The notes under the pieces are model-generated. The model saw only the letters and a program-made list of their open reading frames with translations. It searched no databases and was not told the DNA's origin. From Gilliamella sp. wkB178 (GTDB lineage Bacteria > Pseudomonadota > Gammaproteobacteria > Enterobacterales > Orbaceae), in contig NZ_LZGK01000016.1 in NCBI RefSeq assembly GCF_001690705.1, positions 1 through 64,000 on the forward strand: a stretch of 64,000 nt of DNA, written 5' to 3'. The position numbers were made by a program, and so were the translations under genes. Positions 1 through 8,926 of this stretch are shown one piece after another (the stretch's first letter is position 1; each line of letters begins with the position of its first letter).

Positions 1-464
<464 letters not shown>

Positions 465-585
465 ACAACTCGGAGTTGTTTTGGTGCGCGAAGAAGAAGA
501 AAGCAGTTTGTTCCGGATTGAGTTGGTGTGTTGTAGTTAACAGATAAATAACACATTGATGAAAGAATAGAGAGAGTACAGGATA

Positions 586-705
586 TGTCTGGCGGTAATA
601 GCGCGGTGGTCCCACCTGACCCCATGCCGAACTCAGAAGTGAAACGCCGTAGTGCCGATGGTAGTGTGGGTATTACCCATGTGAGAGTAGGGTGCCGCCA
701 GACTA
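586..705 (+). rRNA. rrf: 5S ribosomal RNA
   Basis: A 120-nt 5S rRNA, nearly identical to the E. coli form in its central part (CGGTGGTCCCACCTGACCCC). The ends TGTCTGGCGG and CCGCCAGACTA pair to form helix I. It follows the 23S gene by about 120 nt and is followed by a strong terminator, so it is the last gene of the operon; no distal tRNA is present. Confidence 0.97.
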
Positions 706-718
706 ATAAATAAGAGAG

Positions 719-745
719 AGCCCAGCAGTAATGCTGGGCTTTTTT
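719..745 (+). terminator. rRNA operon terminator
   Basis: A perfect 9-bp stem (AGCCCAGCA / TGCTGGGCT) with a 4-nt loop is followed by a run of T, just after the 5S gene. This is a classical intrinsic terminator. Confidence 0.92.
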
Positions 746-804
746 GTATCTACTTTTTATTTTAAATTAATTTTTAAGATATCCATTTGTTTAAGGAGTG
801 AATA

Positions 805-1377
805 ATGGATAATTTAAATTTTTTATATTATTTCTTTCACTCTGATTTTATTCAAAAATATCTAACTATTCCTCAACTTATAGGTATATTAGGTTTTCTT
901 GTTGGTGTTAGTGCTTTTTTGCAACGTAATGATAACGCTTTTCGTTGGCAGCTAACAATCGTCAATGTTATTATGACAATTCATTTCTATTTATTAGGTC
1001 CTGAATCTTATCCAGCTGCTATTCTCAATATTATCAATATATTTCGAAATATTGCTTCAGCTTACACAAAAAACATTATGGTAATGTTATTGTTTATAGC
1101 TCTAATGTTGGTATTTTATTTTCTTACTACGCCAGATTTGACTCAATTTATTCATTATTTGTCAGTTATTGGTACCACATTAGTGACAATTGCTCTTTAT
1201 CGACTTCAGCAACAACAGATGCGATTATTAATATTACTAAGTAGTGCCTTATGGATTATTTATAGTTTATGGATAGGATCTTTAGGAAGTTTAGCTATAG
1301 AAGTAACATTTGCAATAATCAATATTATTACCATTGTCAAATTATTTAAAATAAATAAAAAAGTGGCTAATTTATAG
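805..1377 (+). CDS. ygjV: YgjV-family inner membrane protein
   Basis: A 190-residue, very hydrophobic protein with about six predicted membrane segments. It aligns along its length with the YgjV family (Imp-YgjV). Shared features are an N-terminal QLIGILGFLVGV segment, the SYPAAILNIIN stretch near residue 70, and a C-terminal WIGSLGS...E..F..INI region. The function of the family is unknown. The start has a good ribosome site (AAGGAGTG). It stands alone between the rRNA operon and rppH, so its context says little about its role. Confidence 0.8.
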   Translation: MDNLNFLYYFFHSDFIQKYLTIPQLIGILGFLVGVSAFLQRNDNAFRWQLTIVNVIMTIHFYLLGPESYPAAILNIINIFRNIASAYTKNIMVMLLFIALMLVFYFLTTPDLTQFIHYLSVIGTTLVTIALYRLQQQQMRLLILLSSALWIIYSLWIGSLGSLAIEVTFAIINIITIVKLFKINKKVANL

Positions 1378-1473
1378 ATATATTTGCCAGTTTTATATTA
1401 TTTTCCTATTTATTTATTGCTGTATGTATGAAACAATTCAGTTATATAAAAATTAATTTTTTTGAGGTAGTCA

Positions 1474-2046
1474 GTGATCGATAATGATGGCTACCGTCCA
1501 AATGTAGGAATAGTTATTTGTAACAGGTATGGTCAAGTGCTTTGGGCTCGTCGCTTTGGGCAAAATTCTTGGCAATTTCCTCAGGGCGGGATAAAATTAA
1601 ACGAAACTCCTGAGCAAGCAATGTTTCGTGAATTGAATGAAGAAGTAGGATTATTACCAAAAGATGTTAAGATTTTATCTGTTACTAATGGTTGGTTACG
1701 ATATAAACTACCTAAAAGAATGATTCGTTGGGAAAATCAGCCCGTTTGTATTGGTCAAAAGCAAAAATGGTTTTTACTTGAATTGATATCAAATACTTCG
1801 GTGATTAATCTGAATGTTTCACCAACCCCTGAATTTGATGATTGGAAATGGGTGAATTATTGGTACCCAATCAGGCAAGTTATAGCCTTCAAACGTGATG
1901 TCTATCGAAAAGCTATGAAAGAATTTTCATCATTAGTATTTACCATACAGTCTGAAATAGAAGAATCAACAGTAAACTCTGTAAAAAAGAAACGTTTTAA
2001 TTTCTTTGCTCATAAACGAAAAAATAAACAGCGTGTTAAAAAATGA
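1474..2046 (+). CDS. rppH: RNA pyrophosphohydrolase RppH (Nudix)
   Basis: RppH removes pyrophosphate from the 5' triphosphate of mRNA and so triggers RNase E decay. The N-terminus [17 protein letters not shown] matches the E. coli enzyme. The Nudix box is complete at about residues 38-60 ([23 protein letters not shown]). The start is GTG at 1474, supported by GAGG at 1464-1467 and by homology. At 190 residues it is a little longer than the E. coli protein, with a very basic tail ([20 protein letters not shown]). Its stop overlaps the lgt start (ATGA), so translation is probably coupled. In E. coli ptsP lies between rppH and lgt; it is absent here. Confidence 0.96.
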   Translation: MIDNDGYRPNVGIVICNRYGQVLWARRFGQNSWQFPQGGIKLNETPEQAMFRELNEEVGLLPKDVKILSVTNGWLRYKLPKRMIRWENQPVCIGQKQKWFLLELISNTSVINLNVSPTPEFDDWKWVNYWYPIRQVIAFKRDVYRKAMKEFSSLVFTIQSEIEESTVNSVKKKRFNFFAHKRKNKQRVKK

Positions 2047-2912
2047 ATCAATATTTACAATTCCCTGATTTCAATCCTATAGCTTTTTCAATTGGTCCTA
2101 TTTCGCTGCATTGGTATGGCGCAATGTATTTATTTGGCGTATTAGGTGCTCTTTATTTAGCCAAACGTCGAGCTAAACAACCACACAGTCAGTGGACTTC
2201 GTTACAAGTTGAAAATTTGCTTTTTTTGGGCTTTCTTGGGCTTTTTATTGGTGGGCGCTTAGGTTATATTTTATTTTATAATTTTGATGCTTTTATTCAA
2301 GATCCTTGGATTTTATTTAGAGTTTGGGAAGGTGGAATGTCTTTCCACGGGGGATTAATAGGGGCGTTATTTGTGATAGCTATATTTGCTAAAGAAACTC
2401 ATAAAACTTTTATGCAAGTAGCTGATTTTGTTGCTCCTCTTGTTCCTATTGGTTTAATGTTTGGGCGATTTGGTAATTTTATTAACGGCGAACTTTGGGG
2501 AAGAGTAACTCATTCATCAATTGGTATGTTATTTCCTACTTCAACACACGCTGATTTTATGTTTGTACAATCACATCCCGAGTGGTTTTCACTATACTCA
2601 CAACTTAATGGCATTTTACCAAGGCATCCTTCACAACTTTATGAAATGGTATTTGAGGGGATAGTTTTATTTATTATACTGAATTTATTTATTCGTAAAC
2701 CAAGGCCAACAGGTGCTGTTTCTGGGCTATTCTTATTTTGTTATGGTTTATTCAGATTCATTATTGAATTCTTTAGACAACCTGATGAACAGCTAGGGTT
2801 ATTTTTAAATATCATTAGTATGGGGCAGATATTATGTCTACCAATGATTATTATTGGTATTTTAATTATTTTATACGCATATCGAACTAATCAAAAAACG
2901 AGAAAATTATGA
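2043..2912 (+). CDS. lgt: Prolipoprotein diacylglyceryl transferase
   Basis: Lgt transfers diacylglycerol from phosphatidylglycerol to the lipobox cysteine of prolipoproteins in the inner membrane. The 289-residue sequence has about seven membrane segments. It has the conserved HGGLIG motif near residue 103 and the Lgt signature [14 protein letters not shown] near residue 143, which holds the essential arginine. It overlaps rppH upstream and thyA downstream by 4 bp each (ATGA), so the three genes read as one translationally coupled operon. Substrates in this window would include LpoA and the lipoprotein phosphatase at 40153. Confidence 0.97.
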   Translation: MNQYLQFPDFNPIAFSIGPISLHWYGAMYLFGVLGALYLAKRRAKQPHSQWTSLQVENLLFLGFLGLFIGGRLGYILFYNFDAFIQDPWILFRVWEGGMSFHGGLIGALFVIAIFAKETHKTFMQVADFVAPLVPIGLMFGRFGNFINGELWGRVTHSSIGMLFPTSTHADFMFVQSHPEWFSLYSQLNGILPRHPSQLYEMVFEGIVLFIILNLFIRKPRPTGAVSGLFLFCYGLFRFIIEFFRQPDEQLGLFLNIISMGQILCLPMIIIGILIILYAYRTNQKTRKL

Positions 2913-3703
2913 AACAATATTTGGCGCTGATGCAAAAAATTCTGGATGAAGGAGTACCTAAATCCGATCGAACTGGAACAGGTACGCTATCTATTTTTGG
3001 TCATCAAATGCGATTTAATTTGCAAGACGGCTTTCCATTAGTCACTACCAAAAAATGCCATTTACGTTCAATTATTCATGAACTACTTTGGTTCTTAAAA
3101 GGTGATACTAATGTTAAATATTTACATGATAACAAAGTCACTATTTGGGATGAATGGGCTGATGAAAATGGTGACTTGGGTCCAGTCTATGGAAAACAGT
3201 GGCGAGCTTGGGGTGCAGCAGATGGTCGACAAATAGATCAAATTTCACAATTAATTTCGCAAATTAAAAAAGATCCTGATTCAAGGCGAATGATAGTCTC
3301 TGCTTGGAATGTTGGTGAGCTTGATCAAATGGCATTAGCACCGTGCCATGCTTTTTTCCAATTTTATGTAGCGCAAGGAAAACTTTCCTGTCAACTTTAT
3401 CAGCGCTCTTGTGATGTATTTTTAGGATTACCGTTTAATATAGCAAGCTATTCTTTGTTAGTTCATATGATAGCCCAACAATGTGATTTAGCTGTAGGTG
3501 ATTTTGTTTGGACCGGTGGAGATACTCACTTGTATTCAAATCATATGCAGCAGACTCATTTACAATTAAGTCGGCAACCAAAAGCATTGCCAAAACTTAA
3601 GATAAAACGTAAGCCACCAACAATTTTTGATTATGAATTTGAAGATTTTGAAATTGTTGATTACGATCCTCATCCTGCAATTAAAGCGCCAGTGGCAATT
3701 TAA
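2909..3703 (+). CDS. thyA: Thymidylate synthase
   Basis: ThyA methylates dUMP to dTMP using methylenetetrahydrofolate. At 264 residues it has exactly the E. coli length. The catalytic cysteine lies in [12 protein letters not shown], the dUMP-binding stretch is [20 protein letters not shown], and [12 protein letters not shown] lies near residue 21. The gene overlaps lgt by 4 bp and ends the rppH-lgt-thyA operon, which is closed by the hairpin at 3776. The lgt-thyA pairing is conserved in enterobacteria. Confidence 0.98.
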   Translation: MKQYLALMQKILDEGVPKSDRTGTGTLSIFGHQMRFNLQDGFPLVTTKKCHLRSIIHELLWFLKGDTNVKYLHDNKVTIWDEWADENGDLGPVYGKQWRAWGAADGRQIDQISQLISQIKKDPDSRRMIVSAWNVGELDQMALAPCHAFFQFYVAQGKLSCQLYQRSCDVFLGLPFNIASYSLLVHMIAQQCDLAVGDFVWTGGDTHLYSNHMQQTHLQLSRQPKALPKLKIKRKPPTIFDYEFEDFEIVDYDPHPAIKAPVAI

Positions 3704-3707
3704 TCTA

Positions 3708-3744
3708 TGCAAAAATGTTTCAGGTCTGTTATACGTTTAAGTAT
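3708..3744 (-). repeat. 37-nt intergenic repeat, copy 1
   Basis: On the minus strand this stretch matches 17886-17922 and 53057-53093 without gaps. All three share AAACGTAT, then 9 variable bases, then GAAACAT followed by YTTTRCA. This copy differs from the 53057 copy at 8 of 37 positions, five of them within the variable centre. It lies between the thyA stop and its terminator, in the opposite direction to thyA. Function unknown. Confidence 0.6.
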
Positions 3745-3775
3745 GTAATTCTGATACAGTTATATCCTAGATTAT

Positions 3776-3803
3776 AAAAAGGTTGGTTATACCAACCTTT
3801 TTT
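3776..3803 (+). terminator. thyA intrinsic terminator
   Basis: The arms GGTTGGT / ACCAACC with loop TAT are flanked by A on the left and a run of six T on the right, so the hairpin can work in both directions. It closes the rppH-lgt-thyA operon. Confidence 0.88.
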
Positions 3804-3941
3804 GTTTATGAATTTTTTATTTTGTTACCACACAAGTTTTACAGAATGTAATTGTAACTAACTTGCTGGTTATTTTTGCCCATTAAATCAAGATATAGTA
3901 TATAATACCTAACTTTGTTTAAGTAATTACTTAATTTTAAT

Positions 3942-4892
3942 ATGAGTCAAAATCAGGAAATATACCCCGTATTCACAAAACGTTTATTACATCCACGTTA
4001 TTGGCTAACTTGGCTGGGTCTAGGCATTTTATATCTAATTGTTTTATTACCTTATCCTATTATTTATCAACTTGGTAAATGTTTAGGTTTGCTTTCAATG
4101 AAGTTAATTAAAAAACGCAAGGAAACAGCAACTCAAAATTTACAACTTTGTTTTCCAGATAAGTCAAAGCAAGAAAGAGATTTAATGTTACGTGATAATT
4201 TCATTTCTACTGGTTTAGCTATTTTTGAAACTGGTATAGCTTGGTTTTGGTCGAATAAACGGCTAGCCAAACATTCTTCCATCATCGGCGATTCGCATAT
4301 AACTCAAATTCAACAATCCGGTAAAGGTGTATTACTCATTGGTATTCACTTTTTAACTTTAGAGTTAGGTGCCCGCATTTTAGGAATGAGTCATCCGGGT
4401 GTGGGTGTTTATCGACCTAATGATAATCCGGTAATGGATTATATTCAGCTTAAAGGAAGATTAAAATCGAATAAATATATGCTCGATCGACATAATACTA
4501 AAGGAATGATTAGGGCATTAAAAAATGGTGAATTATTGTGGTATGCTCCAGATCATGATTATGGACCTAAAAATAGCGTATTTGCTCCACTTTTTGCCGT
4601 TGAAAAAGCCGCAACCACTATTGGTACACGTATTCTGGTTAAACTTGGTCAACCAGCTATTATTCCTTTTACCCCAAAGCGGGAAAAAAATGGTCACTAT
4701 ACTGTTTATGTTTCGTCCGAACTAAAAGGTTATCCTATGGATGATGATGTACTAGCGGCAACATTTATGAACAAAGCGATTGAAAATGAAATATTGAAAG
4801 CACCTGAGCAATATATGTGGTTACATCGACGCTTTAAAACCCGACCTAAAGGTGAATCACCTTTGTACACTAATAGTGTGCAATCGGACTAG
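3942..4892 (+). CDS. lpxL: Kdo2-lipid IVA lauroyltransferase
   Basis: LpxL adds the first secondary acyl chain to Kdo2-lipid IVA during lipid A synthesis, at the inner face of the inner membrane. The 316-residue sequence follows E. coli LpxL closely: an N-terminal membrane anchor (LLHPRYWLTWLGLGILYL), the HFLTLELGAR catalytic motif (HX4E), GVYRPNDNP, WYAPDHDYGP, and a C-terminal PEQYMWLHRRFKTRP. The wording is closer to LpxL than to LpxP or LpxM, although acyl chain choice cannot be read from sequence. No clear Shine-Dalgarno site precedes the ATG. It reads towards rlmM. Confidence 0.92.
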   Translation: MSQNQEIYPVFTKRLLHPRYWLTWLGLGILYLIVLLPYPIIYQLGKCLGLLSMKLIKKRKETATQNLQLCFPDKSKQERDLMLRDNFISTGLAIFETGIAWFWSNKRLAKHSSIIGDSHITQIQQSGKGVLLIGIHFLTLELGARILGMSHPGVGVYRPNDNPVMDYIQLKGRLKSNKYMLDRHNTKGMIRALKNGELLWYAPDHDYGPKNSVFAPLFAVEKAATTIGTRILVKLGQPAIIPFTPKREKNGHYTVYVSSELKGYPMDDDVLAATFMNKAIENEILKAPEQYMWLHRRFKTRPKGESPLYTNSVQSD

Positions 4893-4933
4893 CATAAATT
4901 TTATTTATAGGATTGATTAAACCAGTAATATAT

Positions 4934-6016
4934 ATGCAAAAACTTAATAAAATTATTTTGTACTGTCGTTCAGGATTCGAAAAAGAGTGTGCTGCTGAGA
5001 TCACAGATAAAGCTTTGCAACAAGAAATATATGGTTTTGCGAAAGTTAATGACAATAGTGGTTATGTAATTTTTGAATGTTATCAGGATAACGATGCTGA
5101 AATATTAGTAAAAACCATTTCTTTCCGTACACTAATTTTTGCTCGACAAATGTTTGTCGCCGGCAATTTGTTAAAAGATTTACCTAAAAATGATAGGATA
5201 ACTCCAATTATTGAAGCTTTATCTGGTTGCGTTGATAGAGCTGGTGATCTGCGAGTAGAAGTTGCAGATACTAATGAAGGTAAAGATCTGACTAGTTTTT
5301 GTCGTAAATTTACTGTTCCACTGAGACAAGCATTACGTAATAAACGTTTGTTATTAAAAGTAGCCAATCCTACTCGTCCAGTTATTCACATTTTTTTTAT
5401 AAATAGCAATTGTTGTTATGCTGGTTATTCTTATAGTCAAAATAATTCGCCTTTTTATATGGGAATACCAAGATTAAAATTTCCAGCGGATGCACCAAGC
5501 CGTTCTACACTTAAATTAGAGGAGGCTTTCCATATTTTTATTCCTTATGAAGAATGGGATGAAAGATTACATGGGGGGCTAAATGCTGTTGATTTAGGTG
5601 CTTGTCCTGGTGGTTGGACCTATCAATTAGTGAAACGCAGTATGATGGTTTACGCTATTGATAATGGTTCCATGAATGAAAAATTAATGGCAACAGGGCA
5701 AGTTAAACATTATTGTGAAGATGGCTTTAAATTTATGCCTAAAAAGCATAATATTTATTGGTTAGTCTGTGACATGGTTGAAAAACCGACAAAAGTAACA
5801 AAGCTAATTGCCAAATGGTTAATTAATGGTTGGTGTCGAGAAACAATTTTTAATCTTAAGTTACCCATGAAAAAACGCTATGAAGAAGTAACACATAACT
5901 TACAATTACTCAGTAATGAATTAAATAATAAACAAATTAATGTACAAATTCAGGCTAAACAGCTTTATCATGATCGGGAAGAAATTACTGTTCACGTGCA
6001 ACGAATTTGGGGTTAA
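4934..6016 (+). CDS. rlmM: 23S rRNA 2'-O-methyltransferase RlmM (Cm2498)
   Basis: RlmM methylates the ribose of C2498 in 23S rRNA. The product has an N-terminal THUMP-like half ([19 protein letters not shown]) and a C-terminal Rossmann methyltransferase with the SAM motif [13 protein letters not shown] near residue 220 and an acidic motif [10 protein letters not shown] prefer the ATG at 4934: it gives [11 protein letters not shown], which aligns with the E. coli start. An in-frame TTG at 4913 would add seven unsupported residues. The gene lies 41 bp after lpxL and 20 bp before lpoA. Confidence 0.95.
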   Translation: MQKLNKIILYCRSGFEKECAAEITDKALQQEIYGFAKVNDNSGYVIFECYQDNDAEILVKTISFRTLIFARQMFVAGNLLKDLPKNDRITPIIEALSGCVDRAGDLRVEVADTNEGKDLTSFCRKFTVPLRQALRNKRLLLKVANPTRPVIHIFFINSNCCYAGYSYSQNNSPFYMGIPRLKFPADAPSRSTLKLEEAFHIFIPYEEWDERLHGGLNAVDLGACPGGWTYQLVKRSMMVYAIDNGSMNEKLMATGQVKHYCEDGFKFMPKKHNIYWLVCDMVEKPTKVTKLIAKWLINGWCRETIFNLKLPMKKRYEEVTHNLQLLSNELNNKQINVQIQAKQLYHDREEITVHVQRIWG

Positions 6017-6036
6017 TAATTTACAAGAGAATAGGT

Positions 6037-7893
6037 ATGAATTTAAAACAGTCTTTTTATAGTATGTTGATATTAGCATTATTTACACTTTTAGTTGGAT
6101 GTTCAGCTAAAATGTCCAAAAAAATTTCTGATTATGATGATATCAAAGATGCTAATTATTATCTTTCACAAGTAGATTCAAGTTCAGGCCAAGCTAAAAC
6201 CAATTGGCAATTATTGGCGATACGTGCTTTAGTAAAAGAAAATAATTATGCTCAAGCTAATAGTATATTAGCTAATTTATCTTCTGAGCTTAATGTTGAA
6301 CAACAACAAGAAAAATTACTATTACAAGCTGAAGTTGCTGTTAAAACAGGCAAAACAGTTAATCTGAATGAAATATTAATACCAAGTTTAACTAATTCAC
6401 AATTGTATCGTTATTATCAGATTAAATTGAATCTAGATGGTAAAAATAAGCAAATTAATGAGCAGGCTCATGATTATATAGAGTTGGAAAAATATGCTGC
6501 GGATAGTCAGAAAAAACAAGTAATCAATGCTAGTTGGAACTTTTTTAGTAAATTAAATTCAAGCCAAATAAGTACAATTTTAGTTTATGATAATGAAACA
6601 ATACTAAAAGGTTGGATTGATTTAAGTTATGCATTTCAAAACAACAGTAAGGCAATAGTTAAACAAGATGATGACTCTCCAGAAATTATTGCTGAAAATA
6701 CTAAAAAACAAAAAGAATTATTGAAACAAGCAGTTAGTGATTGGCTAAAGCAATATTCTGAGCATCCTGCCAAAGCAATTATTCCTATATTAACTGGTGA
6801 ACAAACACTTTCAGTTGACAGTGTTAACGCAAAAAAAGTAGCATTATTATTGCCATTAAATGGTTCCTCGCGTATATTTGGCGAAACTATTCGGCAAGGA
6901 TATGCTGATGCGATTAAATTCTTCCCCCAAGAACCACAACAAAACATGGTAGTTCTCGATACTACTACAACTCCACTTGAAGTCCTGATCCAACAAGCGC
7001 AAGAACAAAACGTTGAACTAATTGTCGGACCTTTATTAAAAGAAGAAGTAATAAAAATAAAACAATTAGCGCCAACTATCCCTGTTTTAGCCTTGAATAA
7101 AGTTGATGATAGTAGTTCTGCAACCAATAAGATGTGTTTTTTCGCATTATCACCAGAAGATGAGGCTCAAGATGCAGCAGATCATATTTACGCACAAAGT
7201 AAACTAGCTCCTTTATTACTAGTGCCTCAGAACGATCTAGGGCAGCGTGTAGCGCAAAGCTTTGCTAAACAATGGTCAAAATTATCATCTAATACCTCTA
7301 GAGCTTATGTACAATATTTTGGTAATGCTAAAACCTTAAGTGCTAATATGAACCGTAATATAGGTATTAGTCTTACTGGTGATCCTATTTTTATAGATTC
7401 TGAACCTACGTTATCTTCTGGGCCAACATCTGGTTTTGATGCCATTTATATTTATTCTTCGTATGATGAACTGACATTAATAAAACCGATGCTAGATATG
7501 GGAGCAAGTAAATCTGGTGGCGGTTCATTATCCGCAACCATGATTTATACCAGTTCAAAGAGTCATGTAGCCAATGCATCTACTGATTTTTACTATGACA
7601 TGAATCATACCGAATATGCTGATATTCCTATGATAGTTAATCGTTCAGGTTATACGGTTACCTTGCCAAGCAATATAGAAAAAGATTATTCATTATTACG
7701 TTTATATGCAATGGGTATTGATGCCTGGCGATTAGCTAATCGTTTTAATCAATTAGATTCAGATCAAATGAATTTTTTAGACGGAATGACGGGTAAATTA
7801 TCAACTACAGAACAATGCAAATTAACGCGTTCACTATCATGGCAACAATATCTTAATGACACAAGCCAACAACCAATGTCAAAAAGTGAATAA
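6037..7893 (+). CDS. lpoA: Penicillin-binding protein activator LpoA
   Basis: LpoA is an outer membrane lipoprotein that reaches through the periplasm to activate PBP1A. The ATG at 6037 gives a proper lipoprotein signal (MNLKQSFYSMLILALFTLLVGC, cysteine 22); the upstream in-frame TTG at 6007 would spoil it. The first 230 residues are helical and TPR-like, rich in Q, K and A. From about residue 265 (KKVALLLPLNGSSRIFGETIRQGYADA) comes the periplasmic-binding-protein-like domain. At 618 residues it lies between the shorter Pasteurellaceae and longer E. coli forms. The order lpoA-yraN-diaA matches E. coli, but rsmI is not next door. Confidence 0.93.
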   Translation: MNLKQSFYSMLILALFTLLVGCSAKMSKKISDYDDIKDANYYLSQVDSSSGQAKTNWQLLAIRALVKENNYAQANSILANLSSELNVEQQQEKLLLQAEVAVKTGKTVNLNEILIPSLTNSQLYRYYQIKLNLDGKNKQINEQAHDYIELEKYAADSQKKQVINASWNFFSKLNSSQISTILVYDNETILKGWIDLSYAFQNNSKAIVKQDDDSPEIIAENTKKQKELLKQAVSDWLKQYSEHPAKAIIPILTGEQTLSVDSVNAKKVALLLPLNGSSRIFGETIRQGYADAIKFFPQEPQQNMVVLDTTTTPLEVLIQQAQEQNVELIVGPLLKEEVIKIKQLAPTIPVLALNKVDDSSSATNKMCFFALSPEDEAQDAADHIYAQSKLAPLLLVPQNDLGQRVAQSFAKQWSKLSSNTSRAYVQYFGNAKTLSANMNRNIGISLTGDPIFIDSEPTLSSGPTSGFDAIYIYSSYDELTLIKPMLDMGASKSGGGSLSATMIYTSSKSHVANASTDFYYDMNHTEYADIPMIVNRSGYTVTLPSNIEKDYSLLRLYAMGIDAWRLANRFNQLDSDQMNFLDGMTGKLSTTEQCKLTRSLSWQQYLNDTSQQPMSKSE

Positions 7894-8230
7894 TAAAAAA
7901 ATTGGTGATCATTATGAGAATATTGCTTGCCAATTTTTAATTAACCAAGGCCTTATTTTAATTGAACAAAATAGCCACTATCGCATAGGCGAAATAGATT
8001 TGATTATGCAAGATAAAAAATGCCTTGTTTTTATTGAAGTTCGTTATCGTAAAAATGCTAATTTTGGCCCTGCCGAAATGACAGTTACACCAAATAAACA
8101 AAGTAAAATTAAACAAGCAGCCCAGTCTTGGATGTTGTCGAAAAATTTAAATATTGAAGCAACTGAGTTTAGATTTGATGTTTTTGCTATTACTGGTGAA
8201 AAACAACAATGGATTATTAATGCGTTTTAA
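7856..8230 (+). CDS. yraN: YraN, UPF0102 endonuclease-like protein
   Basis: A 124-residue member of UPF0102, with a restriction-endonuclease-like fold. The family motif is present: GEIDLIMQDKKCLVFIEVRYR around residues 43-63, matching the E-x-D...ExK-type site with R in place of K. An N-terminal GxxxExxA helix (GDHYENIACQFL) precedes it. The cellular role is unsettled. It overlaps the end of lpoA by 38 bp, so expression is likely coupled to lpoA, and diaA follows within 20 bp. Confidence 0.9.
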   Translation: MTQANNQCQKVNNKKIGDHYENIACQFLINQGLILIEQNSHYRIGEIDLIMQDKKCLVFIEVRYRKNANFGPAEMTVTPNKQSKIKQAAQSWMLSKNLNIEATEFRFDVFAITGEKQQWIINAF

Positions 8231-8247
8231 TATATTAGGTGAAAAAC

Positions 8248-8826
8248 GTGCAAGATTTAATTAAAAATTATTTTACAGAAAGTATTCAAACGCAAATTGT
8301 TATGGCCGAATCATTAGGTTTATCGATTGAAAAAGCTGCCAGAATTATCGTGGAAGGTTTGCTTAATGGTAATAAAATTATGAGTTGTGGTAATGGAGCT
8401 TCTGCTGCCAATGTTCAAAGTTTTACATCTCGCTTAATCACAAGTATTGAAATTGAAAGACCAAGTATACCTGCAATAGCATTAGTTGCTGATAATGTTT
8501 TATTAAGTGCCATTGCCAATCATGAAGAAATTTATGCGCGCCAAATCCAAGCATTAGGTCAACAAGGGGATGTATTAATTATATCGACATGCCAAGGTAA
8601 AAGCCGATCGATTATTCGAGCAGTTCAAGAAGCGGTAATTAAAGATATGAAAATTGTGGCTTTAACCGCTTTTGATGGTGGAGAAGTTATTGGTTTATTA
8701 GGGCAAAATGATATAGAAATTAGAGTACCATCGGATAAAAAAGTGATGGCTTACGAAATGCATGCTATGATTTTAAACTGTCTAAGCCAATTAATTGAAA
8801 ATACATTATTTATTCATGCAGAATAA
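8248..8826 (+). CDS. diaA: DnaA initiator-associating protein DiaA (SIS domain)
   Basis: DiaA is a tetrameric SIS-domain protein that binds DnaA and promotes timely initiation at oriC. The sequence follows E. coli DiaA: FTESIQTQI, LLNGNKIMSCGNGASAAN, RPSIPAIAL, GQQGDVLIIS, and a conserved tail LIENTLF. The start is a choice of two GTG codons. I prefer 8248, because TAGGTG at 8236-8241 is then a well-spaced ribosome site and the protein begins MQDLIKNYFTES as in E. coli. The GTG at 8239 overlaps that site. Third gene of lpoA-yraN-diaA. Confidence 0.92.
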   Translation: MQDLIKNYFTESIQTQIVMAESLGLSIEKAARIIVEGLLNGNKIMSCGNGASAANVQSFTSRLITSIEIERPSIPAIALVADNVLLSAIANHEEIYARQIQALGQQGDVLIISTCQGKSRSIIRAVQEAVIKDMKIVALTAFDGGEVIGLLGQNDIEIRVPSDKKVMAYEMHAMILNCLSQLIENTLFIHAE

Positions 8827-8849
8827 GTTAAAATAAAAACAGTTTAGTT

Positions 8850-8879
8850 CTGCAATAATGACTATTTTTATGCTATAAT
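8850..8879 (+). promoter_or_regulatory. gyrA promoter (extended -10)
   Basis: TGCTATAAT at 8871-8879 is a perfect extended -10 element, 48 bp before the gyrA start. A weak -35 (CTGCAA or TGCAAT, 17-18 bp upstream) is typical of extended -10 promoters. Confidence 0.6.
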
Positions 8880-8926
8880 AATAAGCTGTTTTGATGACTT
8901 AAATTTATATAAGAGATCATGGTGTT

